A stretch of 64,000 nt of DNA from Paenibacillus_I sp035510375. Its GTDB lineage: Bacteria; Bacillota; Bacilli; Paenibacillales; Paenibacillaceae. This document shows positions 25,616 through 35,313 of the stretch, piece by piece (position 1 is the stretch's first letter; each line of letters opens with the position of its first letter). The DNA lies in assembly GCF_035510375.1 (NCBI RefSeq), contig NZ_DATKHG010000036.1. The stretch is one strand, 5' to 3'. Under the pieces are notes generated by a model, which was not told the origin of the DNA, made no database searches, and saw nothing but the letters and a program-made list of their open reading frames with translations. The position numbers and the translations under genes were made by a program.

Positions 25616-27208
25616 TTATTGGAATATGAACAAATCGGCCGGCAGCGATACGGTATATTGAATCCATTCCATCACCGGGCTCGGAAACAAGCCAAGCGCA
25701 AGCGTAGCCGCCGCGCAGATCCACAGCGTCAATCCAGCCGATACCGGCATCCGGATCGGCTCCCCGGCATCGCCCGTGCGGAGAAACATTTGCCGGATGA
25801 TCGAGAAATAAAAGTAATAAGAGATGACGCTGGTCACGATCATGATGCCAGCAAGCCAATAATCTTCGTGGCCCGCCGCGCTCAGCAGAATGAACAGCTT
25901 TCCGAAGAAGCCCCCGGATACCGGCAATCCTGCCAGCGAGAGCAGCAGAACGATCATCGCCGCGGCCGTCCAAGGCGCCCTGTAGTACAGTCCCGCATAA
26001 CCTTTCAACTCATCGTGTCCGGCCGAACGGCCGACGACGGACAGAACCGCGAAAACGCCGATATTCATGAAGACGTACGCGATCAAATAAAACATAAACT
26101 CGCCGATATTGCTCGTTTCCAGAGGGGTCATACCGACCGCAATCGGGACCAGCAGATAGCCGGCATTCGCCACGCCGGACAGAGCCATCAGCCGCTTCAA
26201 ATTGCGCTGCCTGAGGGCAGCCGTCGTGCCGACAATCATCGCTGCCGCCGCCAGAACCTTCATCGCAAAAAACAGATCAGGCCCAAAATTCCTCACCGCG
26301 TCGCTGACATCGGACGCCTTCCCGCCGGTGAACATCTCCGTCTGAAACAATACGGTCGAATGAAACAGGCGCAGCATGGCCGCCAGCGCCGCACCCTTGG
26401 ATACGACGGCAAGGAAGGCGGTAATCGGAGCGGGAGCGCCTTGGTAAACGTCCGGCGCCCATGCGTGGAAAGGCGCGGCCGCAATTTTGATGGCGAAGCC
26501 TCCGAGCACGAAGAAGAAGCCCAGATAGAGCAGCGCTTCGTAATCCGTCAAAGCGGAGCCCAGCGCCGCGGCTATGCCGCCAAAGTTCGTCGTTCCCGTT
26601 ACCCCGTAGATATAGGACATGCCGAACAGGATAAAGGCGGATGAAATACCGCCGAGCACGACGTACTTGAACGCCGCTTCGGAAGATTTCACAGACCGTT
26701 TGCGGATGCCCACCAGCACGTAGGTGGAGATGCTCAGCAGCTCCAGGCCGACGTAAAGGGTAATCAGATCAGCGGTCGAGCTCAGGATCAGCGCCCCCGC
26801 CGCCGCGGGAAGCAGCAGCGTGTAAACCTCGCCCTTGTCCGCGATCGCATCGTCCCGATTAACCGATTGGATCCCCATGAGAATAATAAGGGCGGATGCG
26901 GTTAGCAGGACGATTTTGAGTATATTCCCCAGGTCGTCGACCCGGTAGCTGTCGCCGAGCAGCCGAACTACCTCCGTACCGGGCGAGCCGTCCAACGGAT
27001 TCATCGCAATCATTTGCAGCACGACGAAGAAGAGGGACAGGACAACCCCCGCAAGCGACAGCCAGCCTGTGAAGCTGCGGCTGTACCTGCTTGGAACCGC
27101 AAGATCAAGCAGCGTGATGATAATCGCCATTGCCACCAGCGTCATTTCAGGGAGAAGGTAAGCCGCATCGTTCCATGTCAATCCTGTCAAAGCCTGTGCC
27201 TGATCCAT
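25616..27208 (-). CDS. nuoN: NADH-quinone oxidoreductase subunit N
   Basis: This 530-residue antiporter-like membrane subunit of complex I has about 14 helices. The proton-antiporter family block is visible around YVGLELLSISTYVLVG and KSSEAAFKYVVLGG. A Lys-containing region sits at APFHAWAPDVYQGAPAP. The preferred start is ATG 27208 (MDQAQAL), four bases after the nuoM stop. It is the last gene of the operon and is followed by a terminator. Confidence 0.93.
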   Translation of the reverse strand: MDQAQALTGLTWNDAAYLLPEMTLVAMAIIITLLDLAVPSRYSRSFTGWLSLAGVVLSLFFVVLQMIAMNPLDGSPGTEVVRLLGDSYRVDDLGNILKIVLLTASALIILMGIQSVNRDDAIADKGEVYTLLLPAAAGALILSSTADLITLYVGLELLSISTYVLVGIRKRSVKSSEAAFKYVVLGGISSAFILFGMSYIYGVTGTTNFGGIAAALGSALTDYEALLYLGFFFVLGGFAIKIAAAPFHAWAPDVYQGAPAPITAFLAVVSKGAALAAMLRLFHSTVLFQTEMFTGGKASDVSDAVRNFGPDLFFAMKVLAAAAMIVGTTAALRQRNLKRLMALSGVANAGYLLVPIAVGMTPLETSNIGEFMFYLIAYVFMNIGVFAVLSVVGRSAGHDELKGYAGLYYRAPWTAAAMIVLLLSLAGLPVSGGFFGKLFILLSAAGHEDYWLAGIMIVTSVISYYFYFSIIRQMFLRTGDAGEPIRMPVSAGLTLWICAAATLALGLFPSPVMEWIQYTVSLPADLFIFQ

Positions 27209-27212
27209 GCGC

Positions 27213-28838
27213 CTACCCCCCAACCCTGGAATTCAATTGTTCAAAAAGCCGGTCAAATCCATACTGCAGCGAATCGGTCAAGATCGACGGGTAAACGCCG
27301 AGCAGCAGAATGAAAGCCAGCAGCGCAATCATCGGAACCGCTTCGATCAAGCGGGCATCCTTAAGCGCGGCATAACGATCCGGCAGCGGGCCGAACGTAA
27401 TTTTCAACACGCTCCTCAGTATGTAAACGGCCGTCAATATAACGCCGATCGCGGCAATGGCCGTCAGCCATTTCATGGAATCGAACAGGCCGAGGAACGA
27501 CAGGAATTCGCCGACGAAGCCCGACAGGCCGGGCAAACCGAGCGAGGCCATTCCGGCCGTCAACAAGACGCCGCTCATGAACGGCAGCGAGCGGGCGAGT
27601 CCGCCGAGCTCCTGCAGCTCCGTCGTGCCGGTTCGCTCATGCAGGCTGCCAACAATGAGGAACAGCAGCGCCGAGATCAGGCCGTGGGACACAAGCTGGA
27701 ACACCGCTCCCTGCAGGCCGATTTCGTTAAGCGAGGCGATCCCCAGCAGCACGATGCCCATGTGGCTGATCGAGGAATAGGCGAGCACGAGCTTGAATTC
27801 ATTTTGGACGAAAGCCACGATAGCCCCGTACAAAATGTTCGCTGCGCCCAGCAGCGCAATAACGAACACCGCATCGTCCGCCTGCTGCGGGAATAGAAAG
27901 ACGCCGAAGCGAAGCAGGCCGTACGCGCCCATTTTGAGCAGGACGCCGGAGTGAATCATGACGACCGACGGCGGAGCCTCGGCATGGACGCGCAGCATCC
28001 AGGTATGGAAAGGCAGCACGGGCAGCTTGATCGCAAATGCGGCAAAAATCAGAATAAATACGGTCCAGCGCATGCCTTCCGACATGAAAAACGGATTGTC
28101 CCCATTCATCTGCTCATCCGGGAGATTGACGTACGCGGAAGGATCGGCAAGGTTCGCCAGGATCGTTTCGTAATTGCCGCTGTAAACCAATCGTAACGTC
28201 TCGCCGTCCTGAACGGACTGGAATCCCGCGTTCACGATCAGCAGCACGAACGCGATCAGCATGATCGCCGAGCCGATGCCGTTGTAGATCAGGAACGTGT
28301 TCGCGGCTTTTTCCCGATTGAAGAAGCCCCAAATGGCGATCAGGAAAAACAACGAGATGAGCGTAAGCTCGAAAAACAGGAAAAACAAGATGAGGTCGCG
28401 GGCCAGAAACACACCGAGCATGCCCGTTTCCAGCAGCAGAAACCAGATATAGAACGCCTTCCAGCGCTTCTTGATATGCACCGACGCGAGCGCGGCCATG
28501 GTCGTCACCAGCGCCGCCAGTACCGCCAGCGGAAGCGACAGCCCGTCCGCAGCCAGACGATACTGGAACTCATACACGTAGGAGGTCACACCGTTCAATG
28601 CTTCGCTGTTAAGCGCGGCCTGGATCCACGCGGCTTGCTCGACGTATACCCCGCTCGGCTCCGCACTCGGATCATACTGGGCAAACAGCCACAGAGACAA
28701 TGCGAGCGGCACAAGCGTCGTCACCAGCGCCGCCGTTCTCAGCGAGCGGCTGTTCGCTTTCGGCAGAAAGAGCAGCACCAATATGCCGATCAGGGGCGAG
28801 AAGGTAAGCACGGTCAGCCATGGAATCTGTTCGGGCAT
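27213..28838 (-). CDS. nuoM: NADH-quinone oxidoreductase subunit M
   Basis: This 541-residue antiporter-like proton-pumping subunit has the motifs FFFELTLISLFFLIAIWG, LPFHTWMLRVHAEAPPS and LVLAYSSISHMGIVLLG, which mark the NuoM type. The ATG at 28838 overlaps the nuoL stop by one base (TAATG) with a ribosome site upstream. The frame extends upstream inside nuoL but that part is not native. Confidence 0.95.
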   Translation of the reverse strand: MPEQIPWLTVLTFSPLIGILVLLFLPKANSRSLRTAALVTTLVPLALSLWLFAQYDPSAEPSGVYVEQAAWIQAALNSEALNGVTSYVYEFQYRLAADGLSLPLAVLAALVTTMAALASVHIKKRWKAFYIWFLLLETGMLGVFLARDLILFFLFFELTLISLFFLIAIWGFFNREKAANTFLIYNGIGSAIMLIAFVLLIVNAGFQSVQDGETLRLVYSGNYETILANLADPSAYVNLPDEQMNGDNPFFMSEGMRWTVFILIFAAFAIKLPVLPFHTWMLRVHAEAPPSVVMIHSGVLLKMGAYGLLRFGVFLFPQQADDAVFVIALLGAANILYGAIVAFVQNEFKLVLAYSSISHMGIVLLGIASLNEIGLQGAVFQLVSHGLISALLFLIVGSLHERTGTTELQELGGLARSLPFMSGVLLTAGMASLGLPGLSGFVGEFLSFLGLFDSMKWLTAIAAIGVILTAVYILRSVLKITFGPLPDRYAALKDARLIEAVPMIALLAFILLLGVYPSILTDSLQYGFDRLFEQLNSRVGG

Positions 28839-30718
28839 TACCAAAACCTCCTTCCGGCGATCGCCAGGATGAGCGCAAGCAGTCCGACTACGGTCCATAA
28901 GCCGTAGGTTTGCATTTGGCCGTTCTGCATGCGAATGCCGGCGCGTCCGACCCATAACGCGGCTCCGCTTACAAGCCGGACGGCGCCCGCGACGACATGC
29001 GTATCGAATGCGTCAAGCGCCCGGGCGGCCGCCCGCAGGCCCGCGGTAAACACCGCATGATACATCTCGTCGATATAATACTTGCGCTCCAGCAACCGGA
29101 CGAGCCACGGCACCCTGGAAGCAAAGGCGTCGCGGGAAATCGTTCCCTTGACGTAGACCAGCCATCCGAGATAGATGCCCAGCAGGCCGATCGCCGTCGA
29201 TACGACGAGCACCAGCCCGCTGCTGGCGTGTGCGGCTTCTTCCCCCGTCAACCATTCTCCCAGCAGGCCCATGCCCGCCCAAGGAAGCTCGACGAAGCCC
29301 GCCAGAGCGGCGAACACGGCCAGCACGATCAGCGGAATCGTCATGACGGCCGGCGATTCATGCGCCTTGTCCGCGGCTGCCGATTTCCCCGCGAACACGA
29401 GGAAGAACAGGCGGGCCATATATAAGGCCGTAAATAATGCCGCCACGATGCCGACCACGAACAGGAACGGATTTGACTCCAGCACCGCTGCCAGGATGGC
29501 GTCCTTCGACCAGAAGCCGGAGAACGGCGGAATGCCGGACAACGCCAACGCGCCGATCGCGAACGTCCAGGCGGTGACTTTCATTTTGCGGCCCAAGCCG
29601 CCCATCTCCTGGATGTTCTGCGTGTGTGCCCCGTGAATGACGCTGCCTGCCCCCAGAAAAAGCAGAGCCTTGAAGAACGCATGCGTGAACAGGTGGAAAA
29701 TGGCGCCCGTCAGCGATCCGACGCCCAGCGCAAGCATCATATAGCCTAGCTGGCTGACGGTGGAGTAAGCCAGAATACGCTTGATGTCGTTCTGCACAAG
29801 CCCGATCGTCGCCGCGAAAATAGCGGTGAACGCGCCCACGTAAGCAACGGTGTCCATAGCGGCCGGCGAGGCCTCGAAAATGCTGTACGTGCGGGCCACG
29901 AGGAACACCCCGGCGGCAACCATCGTTGCGGCATGGATCAGGGCGCTGATCGGCGTCGGGCCTTCCATCGCGTCCGGAAGCCAGACATGGAGCGGGAACT
30001 GGCCGGACTTGCCGACGGCCCCGACGAAAATCAGGATGGCGATCAGCGTCGTAATGCCTTCCGTGATCGTCCCCGTCTGGCCGAACACGTTCTGGATCGC
30101 GGCAAAGCTCAGATCATGCTCCGGCATATACCAGAACAACAGAAGCACGGCAATGAGCAGTCCGACGTCCCCGATCCGGGTGACGATAAAAGCCTTCTTC
30201 GCCGCCGCTCTCGCTTCAGGCTTCGCATACCAGAAGCCGACCAGCAGGAACGAACAGACGCCGACAAGCTCCCAGAAAATATACAAGGTCAGCAGGTTAT
30301 CGGCGAGCACCAGGCCGAGCATCGAGAACGTGAACAGCGCCACGTAGCCGAAGAAAACGGTAATCCGCTCGTCCTCTTTCATATAGCCGACCGAATACAG
30401 ATTAACGAGGAATGCGACGACAGAGACGACGAACAGCATGAGCGCCGACAGATTCGTCACATCATAGCCGGCGTTCAGCTGGAAGCTGCCGATCGTGATC
30501 CAGTCAAAGCTGTAGTTGTACTCGGCCGAATCGCCGGCCGTCATCCGCTCAAAAAGCACCAACACGGACAAAACAAGCGCCGCGAGCGAGCCCAGCGTTC
30601 CCACGAGCGTTCCCGCCGAACGCATGCCGCGGCCGAAAGCCGTCAGCACAAGAAACGAGAGGAGCGGGAAAACCGGGATAAGCCATGCGTATTGCGAATA
30701 TACGGTAACGGGTTCCAT
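28838..30718 (-). CDS. nuoL: NADH-quinone oxidoreductase subunit L
   Basis: This 626-residue antiporter-like subunit has the NuoL pattern: TLYIFWELVGVCSFLLVGFW, GKSGQFPLHVWLPDAMEGPT, VSALIHAATMVAAGVFL-type residues and DIKRILAYSTVSQLGYMML. A C-terminal extension with the lateral helix and final membrane segment follows. It lies three bases after nuoK. Confidence 0.95.
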   Translation of the reverse strand: MEPVTVYSQYAWLIPVFPLLSFLVLTAFGRGMRSAGTLVGTLGSLAALVLSVLVLFERMTAGDSAEYNYSFDWITIGSFQLNAGYDVTNLSALMLFVVSVVAFLVNLYSVGYMKEDERITVFFGYVALFTFSMLGLVLADNLLTLYIFWELVGVCSFLLVGFWYAKPEARAAAKKAFIVTRIGDVGLLIAVLLLFWYMPEHDLSFAAIQNVFGQTGTITEGITTLIAILIFVGAVGKSGQFPLHVWLPDAMEGPTPISALIHAATMVAAGVFLVARTYSIFEASPAAMDTVAYVGAFTAIFAATIGLVQNDIKRILAYSTVSQLGYMMLALGVGSLTGAIFHLFTHAFFKALLFLGAGSVIHGAHTQNIQEMGGLGRKMKVTAWTFAIGALALSGIPPFSGFWSKDAILAAVLESNPFLFVVGIVAALFTALYMARLFFLVFAGKSAAADKAHESPAVMTIPLIVLAVFAALAGFVELPWAGMGLLGEWLTGEEAAHASSGLVLVVSTAIGLLGIYLGWLVYVKGTISRDAFASRVPWLVRLLERKYYIDEMYHAVFTAGLRAAARALDAFDTHVVAGAVRLVSGAALWVGRAGIRMQNGQMQTYGLWTVVGLLALILAIAGRRFW

Positions 30719-30721
30719 CGC

Positions 30722-31024
30722 TTACCTCCTCATCTCATTGTACTCGTCGACGTTGACCGTGCCGCGCGCGCGGAACAGCGCGATCAGAACGGCGATGCCG
30801 ACCGCCACCTCCGCGGCTGCCACCGAAATCGTGAACAGCGAGAAAATTTGGCCGGTGAGCGAGGGAACGACGCCGTATTTGGAGAACGCGACCAAATTGA
30901 GATTGACCGCGTTCAGCATCAGCTCGATCGAGATGAGCACGATCACCGCATTCCTTTTCGTCAGCGCGCCGTAAAGCCCGATGCAGAAAAGAATGGCGGC
31001 CATAGTCAAATAGGACGGCAGCAT
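30722..31024 (-). CDS. nuoK: NADH-quinone oxidoreductase subunit K
   Basis: This 100-residue protein has three membrane helices and the conserved membrane Glu residues in VLISIELMLNAVNLNLVAF and VAAAEVAVGIAVLIALFR, part of the proton path. ATG 31024 (MLPSYLTM) lies one base after the nuoJ stop. Upstream in-frame residues overlap nuoJ and are not native. Confidence 0.93.
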   Translation of the reverse strand: MLPSYLTMAAILFCIGLYGALTKRNAVIVLISIELMLNAVNLNLVAFSKYGVVPSLTGQIFSLFTISVAAAEVAVGIAVLIALFRARGTVNVDEYNEMRR

Positions 31025-31025
31025 C

Positions 31026-31544
31026 TCATTCCGCCTCCTTCCTCGCCAGAACGATCGCGCCGATAAACGCGACGGTGAGCAGCACCGACACAAGCTCGAA
31101 CGGAATGACGTATTGGGTAAAAAGCCGCTTGCCGATTTCCATCGTATTGTCCGCGCCTGCCGTCAATGCGGCGTTCGGCTCCGGAAAAGTCGTCACGCGG
31201 ATCGCGTAGAACAGGATGCCGAACAGGCAGAGCGCGCCGATCGCCGACACGATTTCCTGCACGGGCCGTACCGGCTCCTCCTGCACGGCTTCATGCCTGG
31301 TCATCATGATGCCGAAAATCATCAGAATCGAAACGGCGCCCGCGTAGATAAGCACCTGGACGAAGGCGACGAATTCGGCCTCCAGCACGACGAACATGCC
31401 GGCCAGTCCGAGAAACACCGCCGCCAAAGAGACGACCATATGCACGACCTTGGCCAGGGTAAGCATCAGGACGGAGCCGCCGATCATGATCACCGCAAAC
31501 ACGAAAAACGCAACCAGCTCTCCCGTCAGTTCAACGTTGAACAT
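31026..31544 (-). CDS. nuoJ: NADH-quinone oxidoreductase subunit J
   Basis: This 172-residue membrane subunit has five helices and the conserved third-helix region FVQVLIYAGAVSILMIFGIM. It starts three bases after nuoI and runs into nuoK with a one-base gap. Confidence 0.92.
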   Translation of the reverse strand: MFNVELTGELVAFFVFAVIMIGGSVLMLTLAKVVHMVVSLAAVFLGLAGMFVVLEAEFVAFVQVLIYAGAVSILMIFGIMMTRHEAVQEEPVRPVQEIVSAIGALCLFGILFYAIRVTTFPEPNAALTAGADNTMEIGKRLFTQYVIPFELVSVLLTVAFIGAIVLARKEAE

Positions 31545-31547
31545 CGG

Positions 31548-31997
31548 TTATTTGGCGCCCCCTTTTTGCGGCGCGCCGATGTTGTTGTTGTCCTTGCGCA
31601 CGTTTGTGTCGTTCCCGCTCAGCCATTCCATATCCTTGAACAGATCGTCGCGGCTGTAAGCAGCCAGCTCGAAATTGTTCGTCATCACGATCGCCTCGGT
31701 CGGACAGACCTCGGTGCACAGATCGCAGAGGATGCATATTTCAAAGTTGATGTCGTAGGTGTCGATGACCTTGCCCTTCTTCTCCGGATCGGGATTCGGC
31801 TTGCCGGTGAGCGTGATGCACTCCGTCGGGCATACGCGCGCGCATTGGTTGCAGACAATGCATTTATCCGGCTCGAAATATTGGATCCCCCGAAAACGGT
31901 CGGGCATAACGAGCGGCTGGTCCGGATAGGAATAGGTAACCTTCTTCGCCGTCATCGATTTGAAAGTGACGCCCAGCCCCTTCAATAATCCTTTCAT
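31548..31997 (-). CDS. nuoI: NADH-quinone oxidoreductase subunit I (two 4Fe-4S clusters)
   Basis: This 149-residue peripheral-arm subunit has two ferredoxin-type motifs, CIVCNQCARVCPTECI and CILCDLCTEVCPTEAI. Each has CxxCxxCxxxCP spacing, and together they ligate clusters N6a and N6b that pass electrons to NuoB. Good GGGGGAG upstream of the ATG. Confidence 0.95.
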   Translation of the reverse strand: MKGLLKGLGVTFKSMTAKKVTYSYPDQPLVMPDRFRGIQYFEPDKCIVCNQCARVCPTECITLTGKPNPDPEKKGKVIDTYDINFEICILCDLCTEVCPTEAIVMTNNFELAAYSRDDLFKDMEWLSGNDTNVRKDNNNIGAPQKGGAK

Positions 31998-32011
31998 TTC
32001 CGTCTCCCCCG

Positions 32012-33028
32012 TTACCTTTTAATGAAAAGCTCCATGTACGCGGCCGTGACGAAAATGTTGAGGATCGCCAGCGGCAGCAGCACCTTCCAGCCAAGGCCCA
32101 TCAGCTGGTCGACCCGCACGCGCGGGAACGTGGCGCGCAGCCAGAAGAGGAAAAAGACGATGCACAGAAACTTGAGCGCGAACCAGATAATGCCCGGCAC
32201 GAAGTCCAGAAACGGCGCCGGCGGATGCCAGCCGCCAAGGAACAGCACCGTCGTCAGCGACGCGATGGCGAAGACGTACACATACTCGGCAAGCATGAAG
32301 AAAGCGAAGCGGAAGCCGCTGTATTCGACGTGATAGCCGGCAACCAGCTCGGACTCGGCCTCGGGCAGGTCGAACGGCGTACGATTAAGCTCGGACACGG
32401 CCGCAACGATAAACACGCCGAACCCGATCAATTGCGGCAGGAAGTTCCATTGCCAGAACCAGCCGCCCCCCTGGCCCTCGACGATCGACCGCAGGCTCAT
32501 ACTGCCCGTCAGCATCACCGTCCCGACGATGGAAATGACGAGCGGCACTTCATAGCTGATCATCTGAGCCGCCGAGCGCATGCCGCCGAGCAGCGCATAC
32601 TTGTTGTTCGACGCCCAGCCGCCCAACACCATCGCGAGCGTCGAGATGCCCGACAGCGCCACATAATACAGCACACCGACGTTCAGGTCGGCGAAATACA
32701 ATCGGTTCGTATACGGAATCACCGCGAGCACCGCGAACGCCGGAATGTAGCAAAGCGCCGGCGCCAGAATGAACAGGACCCGGTCCGCTTTGCGCGGAAT
32801 CGTATCCTCCTTCAGCAGCAGCTTCCCGATATCCGCCAACGACTGGAGCAGCCCCAGCGGGCCGACCCGATTCGGTCCTTTGCGGAACTGCATCCAGCCG
32901 ATCACCTTGCGCTCGAAATAGATCGCGTAAGTCACGAAGCCGAGCACAACGGCCAGCATGACCACAGCAAGCAGGAAGAAGATTAAAGCATTCCCCCACG
33001 TGAGCTGCTCCAATAATCTGTCGCCCAT
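32012..33028 (-). CDS. nuoH: NADH-quinone oxidoreductase subunit H
   Basis: This 338-residue membrane subunit helps form the quinone chamber. Typical motifs are YFERKVIGWMQFRKGPNRVG near the N-terminus, RTPFDLPEAESELVAGYHVE in the middle and LRATFPRVRVDQLM near the C-terminus. The ATG at 33028 overlaps the nuoD stop as TGATG. A TTG two codons upstream is an unlikely alternative. Confidence 0.95.
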   Translation of the reverse strand: MGDRLLEQLTWGNALIFFLLAVVMLAVVLGFVTYAIYFERKVIGWMQFRKGPNRVGPLGLLQSLADIGKLLLKEDTIPRKADRVLFILAPALCYIPAFAVLAVIPYTNRLYFADLNVGVLYYVALSGISTLAMVLGGWASNNKYALLGGMRSAAQMISYEVPLVISIVGTVMLTGSMSLRSIVEGQGGGWFWQWNFLPQLIGFGVFIVAAVSELNRTPFDLPEAESELVAGYHVEYSGFRFAFFMLAEYVYVFAIASLTTVLFLGGWHPPAPFLDFVPGIIWFALKFLCIVFFLFWLRATFPRVRVDQLMGLGWKVLLPLAILNIFVTAAYMELFIKR

Positions 33029-34128
33029 CAGCAATCAACCTCCCCGACGACGATATCGATACCGCCCAATATAGTGATCAGGTTCGTCATCGTCTCGCCG
33101 ACGAGCAGCTTCGGCAAGATTTGCAGGTTCACGAACGAGGGACGGCGGAATTTCAGCCGGTAAGGCTCGGCTTTGCCTTTGGACACGATGTGGCAGCCGA
33201 TCTCGCCGCGCGGCGACTCGATGCGCACATACGTCTCGCCGGCAGGCGGCCGGATGGCGCGCGGCACCTTGCCCATCGTCTCGCCTTCGAAAGGAAATTG
33301 CTCCACCGCCTGCTTCAGGATGCGCAGGCTTTGGCGGATCTCTTCCATCCGGATCACATAGCGGTCGTAGCAATCGCCGTTCGTTCCGGTCGGCACGTCA
33401 AACTCGAACCGGCTGTACAGGCTGTACGGCTCGGCCTTGCGCAAGTCCCAATCGACGCCCGTGCAGCGCAGATTCGCGCCGGACAAGCCGTAGTCGATCG
33501 CGGTCTGCGCATCGTACGCGCCGATCCCCTTGATCCGCGCAAGAAAAATTTCATTGCCGCTGACCAGATCGTGGTATTCCAGCAGCTTTTTTTCCATGTA
33601 AGGCACAAAGTCGCGCACCTTGTCGATCCAGCCCGGAGGAGCGTCCCACTTCACGCCGCCTACGCGCATGTAGTTATAGGTGAGACGCGCGCCGCACAGT
33701 TCATTGAACAGGTCGACGATGATCTCGCGGTCGCGGAAAGCGAACAGGAACGGGCTCATGGCGCCGATGTCGAGCAGGTAGGTTCCCCACCAGACAAGAT
33801 GGCTGGCGACGCGCTGCAGCTCCATGACGATAAGGCGCAGAAACTCGGCGCGTTCCGGCACCTCGAGCCCCATCATCGTCTCCACCGCGTGGCACAGCAC
33901 ATAGTTGTTCGTCATCGCGGACACGTAATCCATCCGGTCCGTATAAGGGATGATTTGCGTAAAATTCAGATTCTCGGCCAGCTTCTCCGTGCCCCGATGC
34001 AAATAACCCATGACGGGGATCGCCTCGGTGATCACTTCGCCGTCCAGCTTGACGATAATGCGGAAAACGCCGTGCGTGCTCGGATGCTGAGGACCGACGT
34101 TCAGCAGCAGTTCTTCGGTACGGATCAC
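33028..34128 (-). CDS. nuoD: NADH-quinone oxidoreductase subunit D
   Basis: This 366-residue subunit forms the quinone site with NuoB. It begins with NVGPQHPSTHGVFR, containing the conserved quinone-site His, and continues with GYLHRGTEKLAENLNFTQII. It has the C-terminal VGEVDC ending of the family, and its stop is fused to the nuoH start. It is a separate protein rather than a NuoCD fusion. Confidence 0.95.
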   Translation of the reverse strand: MIRTEELLLNVGPQHPSTHGVFRIIVKLDGEVITEAIPVMGYLHRGTEKLAENLNFTQIIPYTDRMDYVSAMTNNYVLCHAVETMMGLEVPERAEFLRLIVMELQRVASHLVWWGTYLLDIGAMSPFLFAFRDREIIVDLFNELCGARLTYNYMRVGGVKWDAPPGWIDKVRDFVPYMEKKLLEYHDLVSGNEIFLARIKGIGAYDAQTAIDYGLSGANLRCTGVDWDLRKAEPYSLYSRFEFDVPTGTNGDCYDRYVIRMEEIRQSLRILKQAVEQFPFEGETMGKVPRAIRPPAGETYVRIESPRGEIGCHIVSKGKAEPYRLKFRRPSFVNLQILPKLLVGETMTNLITILGGIDIVVGEVDC

Positions 34129-34132
34129 GTCT

Positions 34133-34798
34133 TTACACCTCCGGATCGAGCGGTACGTAGTCTTTGCGCAGCGGATGGCCGACCCAGTCGTCCGGCATCA
34201 TGATGCGCCGCAAATCCGGATGGCCCGGAAAATCGATGCCGAGCAGATCGTAGATTTCGCGTTCGTTCCAATTGGCCGTGCTCCACACGGCCACGACCGA
34301 AGGGATCGACGGGTTGTCGCGGTCGGTCTTCACCTTCACCGCGAACTCGCGCTTCGTATCGAGCGAAATGAGATGATAAACGGCTTCCAGATGCGTCTCG
34401 TAATCGACGCCGGAAACGTTCCGCAAATAGTCGCAGCCCAGCTTGGCGTGCGACTTCAGCAGCTCGGCGGTTGCGAGCCAATGCCCGGCACGGATGACGA
34501 GCGTCGGCATATCGCCGTTCAGCTCGTTGATCGACGCCTCCTCGACCGCGTCCGCATGCACGAGCGTCTTGATCAGCTCCACCGCCTCGTCAAGCAGCGG
34601 CTGCTTCGGCGACGGCGCCTTCGGCTCCGCCGGAGCCGCCGCCTCTTCGGCCGCCTTCGCGGCGGCGCGGGCTGCGCGGGCCTCGGCAGCCGCCTTCAGC
34701 TTCGCTTGCTTGTCGGCGTCGGCGCCCTCGGCGGCAGGCGGCGGATTCACCGGCTCCCGCTCATCGCCGGATCCGCTCTTCTTGTTCTCTTCGCTCAC
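34133..34798 (-). CDS. nuoC: NADH-quinone oxidoreductase subunit C with N-terminal low-complexity extension
   Basis: This 221-residue subunit starts at GTG 34798, overlapping the nuoB stop by four bases (GTGA). The C-terminal 150 residues are the NuoC core, including SVVAVWSTANWNEREIYDL, GIDFPGHPDLRRI and PLRKDYVPL. The first 70 or so residues are an Ala/Lys/Glu/Pro-rich tail (AAAEARAARAAAKAAEE). Nothing suggests a fold for the tail. Its high GC and Ala repeats look like local expansion. A longer upstream frame exists inside nuoB but is not native. Confidence 0.92.
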   Translation of the reverse strand: MSEENKKSGSGDEREPVNPPPAAEGADADKQAKLKAAAEARAARAAAKAAEEAAAPAEPKAPSPKQPLLDEAVELIKTLVHADAVEEASINELNGDMPTLVIRAGHWLATAELLKSHAKLGCDYLRNVSGVDYETHLEAVYHLISLDTKREFAVKVKTDRDNPSIPSVVAVWSTANWNEREIYDLLGIDFPGHPDLRRIMMPDDWVGHPLRKDYVPLDPEV

Positions 34799-35313
34799 CG
34801 GCCCGTCACCCGCTTCCCGGTCTTCGCTTCGTAGCGGATTTTCTCCTGAAGCTTGTTGATGCCGTAGATCAGCGCCGCCGGATTGGGCGGGCAGCCCGGT
34901 ATATACACATCGACGGGCACGATCTGGTCGACGCCCTTCATAACGGCGTACGACTTCACATAAGGTCCGCCCGCCGTCGCGCAGGAGCCCATGGCGATGA
35001 CCCACTTGGGCTCGGGCATCTGGTCGTACAGCCTGCGGAGCAGCGGTCCCATCTTCTTCGTCACCGTGCCGGCGACGATCATGACGTCCGACTGCCGCGG
35101 CGAGGTGCGGAACATCACCCCGAAACGGTCCAGATCGTAATGCGACGCGCCCGTGCCCATCATCTCGATCGCGCAGCAGGCGAGGCCGAACGTAAGGGGC
35201 CACAGCGAGTTGCTGCGCGCCCATGCCTTCAATTGCTCGAGCGTTCCCATAAACACGTTGCGCTCCAGCTCCGCCCGCTCCTCCGGCGTAATCGACTCTA
35301 AACGGAATTCCAT
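34795..35313 (-). CDS. nuoB: NADH-quinone oxidoreductase subunit B
   Basis: This 172-residue subunit holds cluster N2 next to the quinone. The ligands are visible in FGLACCAIEMM, MGSCATAGGPY and VYIPGCPPNPAALI. ATG 35313 (MEFRLESITPEER) has AAGG upstream and overlaps the end of nuoA by 16 bases. A TTG seven codons earlier is less likely. Confidence 0.95.
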   Translation of the reverse strand: MEFRLESITPEERAELERNVFMGTLEQLKAWARSNSLWPLTFGLACCAIEMMGTGASHYDLDRFGVMFRTSPRQSDVMIVAGTVTKKMGPLLRRLYDQMPEPKWVIAMGSCATAGGPYVKSYAVMKGVDQIVPVDVYIPGCPPNPAALIYGINKLQEKIRYEAKTGKRVTGR

